In this document: piece after piece, positions 31,920 to 33,670 of the stretch
Layout of the letters: every line of letters starts with the position of its first letter
Numbering within the stretch: position 1 is the stretch's first letter
Assembly (NCBI GenBank): GCA_025786725.1
Contig: JAHLTZ010000078.1
Location: forward strand, 1 to 33,670
Reading direction: 5' to 3'
Origin: Syncephalis fuscata
Lineage: Eukaryota; Zoopagomycota; Zoopagomycetes; Zoopagales; Piptocephalidaceae
Length of the DNA stretch: 33,670 nt
Notes under the pieces: model-generated
The model's database searches: none
Told to the model about the DNA's origin: nothing
What the model saw: only the letters and a program-made list of their open reading frames with translations
Position numbers and translations under genes: made by a program

Positions 31920-33635
31920 GTAAACGGCATACACGCAAAGTGAGCAAGCATATACCGATTGCTATTGCTACCAAAGCTGCACCAACCCTTGGATTACCTG
32001 AGCAAACAGAAGAATCGCAATATAGTATGTCGATGCATCATGCTGCACAACAAGGTGATCTTTCCGCCATTCGTCAACTCATTGAAAGTGGCGATAATAA
32101 AGTAAATGATCGCGACTTTCAAAATGTTACGGCACTGCATTGGGCATCGATTAATAGTCGACTGGAGATTGTACGCTATTTACTTGATCAAGGCGCTGAA
32201 GTGGATGCTGTAGGTGGTGATTTACTTGCTACACCATTACACTGGGCGTGTCGCAAAGGCCATTTACCTATTTCCGCTCTACTGTTGGAACGCGGTGCCA
32301 ATCCTGGCTTAAAGGATGCACAAGGCTTCAACGCGTTGCATTTAGCAGTTCATTCATCAAATGCCTTCCTTGTATTGTATATGCTATATGCACCGGGTGA
32401 TTTACCCGTTGATTCACCGGACACACTTGATCATACAGCATTAATGTGGGCCGCCTATCAAGGTGATGGTGTATCCGTGGATATTCTATTGAGACAGGGT
32501 GCCTCGTTAAGAACGGTGGATAAATCGGGTTTTACACCGCTGCATTGGTCGGTGTCAAAGGGACACGGCGAAGTGACGACCCGTCTATTAAAAGCTGGTG
32601 CTGATGTGATGGCCCGTGAGGAAAAGGGGCGAACACCGGCAGAAATGGCTCGAGAATTAAAAGTAGAAGCAACATGGCTTAAAGCACTTAAACAAAGTGG
32701 CGTGTCCAAAGATGGTAGAGAGCCATTGATATCAGAGGTGAGTGTTATTAATATTTTACTAATTTATTTATTAATTAGTTAATAATATATTTGTTAGTCG
32801 GTGGCTATGAAATTATCCTATTTTTTACCATTTCCTATGCTATTCATTATAATGAATACAATTGCCATTTTCCCTTGGTATATTGGCATTGCTTTAGCAT
32901 TGGCCGAGTTTCTAGTCTTTCATTTGTCGGTGATGCGTTGGTTATTGCCACATCGACAAGCATCAAGTAAGCATGATGCAATGATGAAAGCACCGTATTT
33001 CTCGGCTATATTCCAATCAACGGCATTCTGGGTCGGTGTTACCTGGTTAAGTCGCACTCTATGGTGTATCCTTTTTACAACATCTATGTTGTATATATTA
33101 ACTACAAGTAGTGGTAATAGCCTTAATAGATGACGGACTGATTATAGATACACTTGATCATGTTATGGCCAATGTTTTTTTTGCATGCATGTATACTGCT
33201 GCTCTATGGTGTTTCTTCCAAGCTGTGTTACGGGATCCAGGTTTTGTGCCTAAACCATATAGTCGAGATGACAAGCGACGGGTAAGTATTGGATTCGTAT
33301 TTATTTTTATTTATAATTAACGTCTGTATTTAGTTGGTACAATCATTGGCCAAGGAACGGCTATTGGATACAAGACATTTCTGTATCTCCTGTATTGTAC
33401 GCAAGCCGCCGCGTTCCAAGCATTGTCGTCTATGTGATCGTTGTGTTGCTCGATTTGATCAGTACGTCATATGATAGTAGACTGTATGTATGTATGTATA
33501 CATTACTAATAATATGTTTTAGTCATTGTCCATGGATCTATACTGTATTGGTGTACACAATCATCGACCATTTTTTGCTATTTCTTCTTACAATGATTTC
33601 TGGTATTTGTGTATTTATCCATTTGAGCTATCAAT
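31406..33635 (+). CDS. AKR1: Ankyrin-repeat DHHC palmitoyltransferase (Akr1/ZDHHC17 type), 3' end outside window
   Basis: Protein S-acyltransferase of the Golgi/endosomes with N-terminal ankyrin repeats (family knowledge). Proposed exons are 31406-32737, 32798-33065, 33121-33281, 33334-33461 and 33523-33635, followed by a GTAAGT donor; the rest lies beyond the window. Residues 1-200 are Thr/Ser-rich and disordered and include a 16-Asn run. Ankyrin repeats follow from about residue 205 ('MHHAAQQGDLSAIRQLIESG', 'TALHWASINSRLEIVRYLL', 'TPLHWACRKGHLPISALLLE', 'TPLHWSVSKGHGEVTTRLL'). Hydrophobic membrane segments appear in exons 2 and 3. The catalytic domain shows CISCIVRKPPRSKHCRLC, then DHHCPWI. 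After DHHCPWI the frame appears to lack one base near 33540; the expected C-I-G-V-H-N-H-R continues in the next frame. Confidence 0.92.
31871..31918 (+). repeat. (AAT)16 coding microsatellite, poly-Asn in the DHHC enzyme
   Basis: Sixteen AAT codons in frame in the disordered N-terminal part, before the first ankyrin repeat. ACA/ACC Thr repeats lie upstream at about 31488-31525. On the opposite strand the same tract gives long Ile or Leu frames that are not genes. Confidence 0.92.
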
Positions 33636-33670
33636 GTAAGTCGATTGATTGATACATAAATCATTTATTT

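Noticed and set aside
31393-31974. 193-codon minus-strand frame opposite the DHHC enzyme, rich in Leu/Val
   Set aside because: It is the shadow of Asn/Thr codon repeats in the real gene on the plus strand.
1-33670. CRISPR array, rRNA or tRNA genes, bacterial operon structure
   Set aside because: No regularly spaced repeats, no rRNA-like conserved stretch, and the spliced genes show a eukaryotic nuclear origin.

Overview
The window looks like nuclear DNA from an AT-rich, intron-dense fungus, probably an early-diverging lineage. The grounds are compact genes with many introns of about 45-80 nt, GTAAGT-like donors and CTAAC/CTAAT-like branch sites; AAT/GCT/CA microsatellites; a fungal-style gene set (Dbp6/DDX51 helicase, eIF2A, eIF2B delta, SNW/Prp45, bS6m, an ankyrin-DHHC acyltransferase of the Akr1 type); and small secreted proteins. 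ARL5, which budding yeast lacks, argues against Saccharomycotina. The exact taxon cannot be fixed from sequence alone.

Layout, left to right. 1-835: 3' end of a DDX51/Dbp6 helicase (+). 945-1547: truncated Ty1/copia-type Gag ORF (-). 2390-4848: eIF2A, 10 exons (+). 4924-6534: intronless F-box protein (-). 6535-13728: gene-poor accessory block holding two diverged direct repeats (7848-8551 and 12826-13546), a 285-bp near-perfect inverted repeat (8794-9556) and one secreted CAP/SCP protein (11171-11656). 13729-21096: tightly packed housekeeping genes: ARL5 (+), a bacterial-type phosphoribosyltransferase (-), eIF2B delta (+), mitochondrial bS6m (-), SNW1/Prp45 (+). 21097-25004: a second accessory block, a tandem duplication carrying two 62-residue secreted peptide genes (-). 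25005-26241: unrecognised acidic protein (-). 26374-27772: simple-repeat-rich divergent intergenic region. 27773-29991: NT5DC-type HAD 5'-nucleotidase-like gene (+). 30065-31049: unrecognised four-exon gene (+). 31406-window end: ankyrin-repeat DHHC palmitoyltransferase (+), cut by the window.

The housekeeping genes belong to translation initiation (eIF2A, eIF2B delta), ribosome biogenesis (Dbp6), splicing (SNW), Golgi traffic (ARL5, Akr1-like) and mitochondria (bS6m, possibly NT5DC). I see no common pathway; they look like ordinary neighbours. The accessory material is different: all three secreted-protein genes have an exact TATAAATA box, sit in long gene-poor DNA and lie in or beside duplicated segments.

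Most notable observations: the 285-bp hairpin-forming inverted repeat; the secreted-peptide pair with a conserved leader and fast-diverged mature part; an 84-bp promoter-like block conserved between the direct repeats; a 6-nt microexon in the NT5DC gene; a GC-AG intron in ARL5; an intron-rich phosphoribosyltransferase of bacterial type; and four single-base frame breaks in three otherwise good genes, each missing one base, which may be assembly errors. All exon coordinates were worked out by hand from frame continuity and family similarity, without alignment tools.
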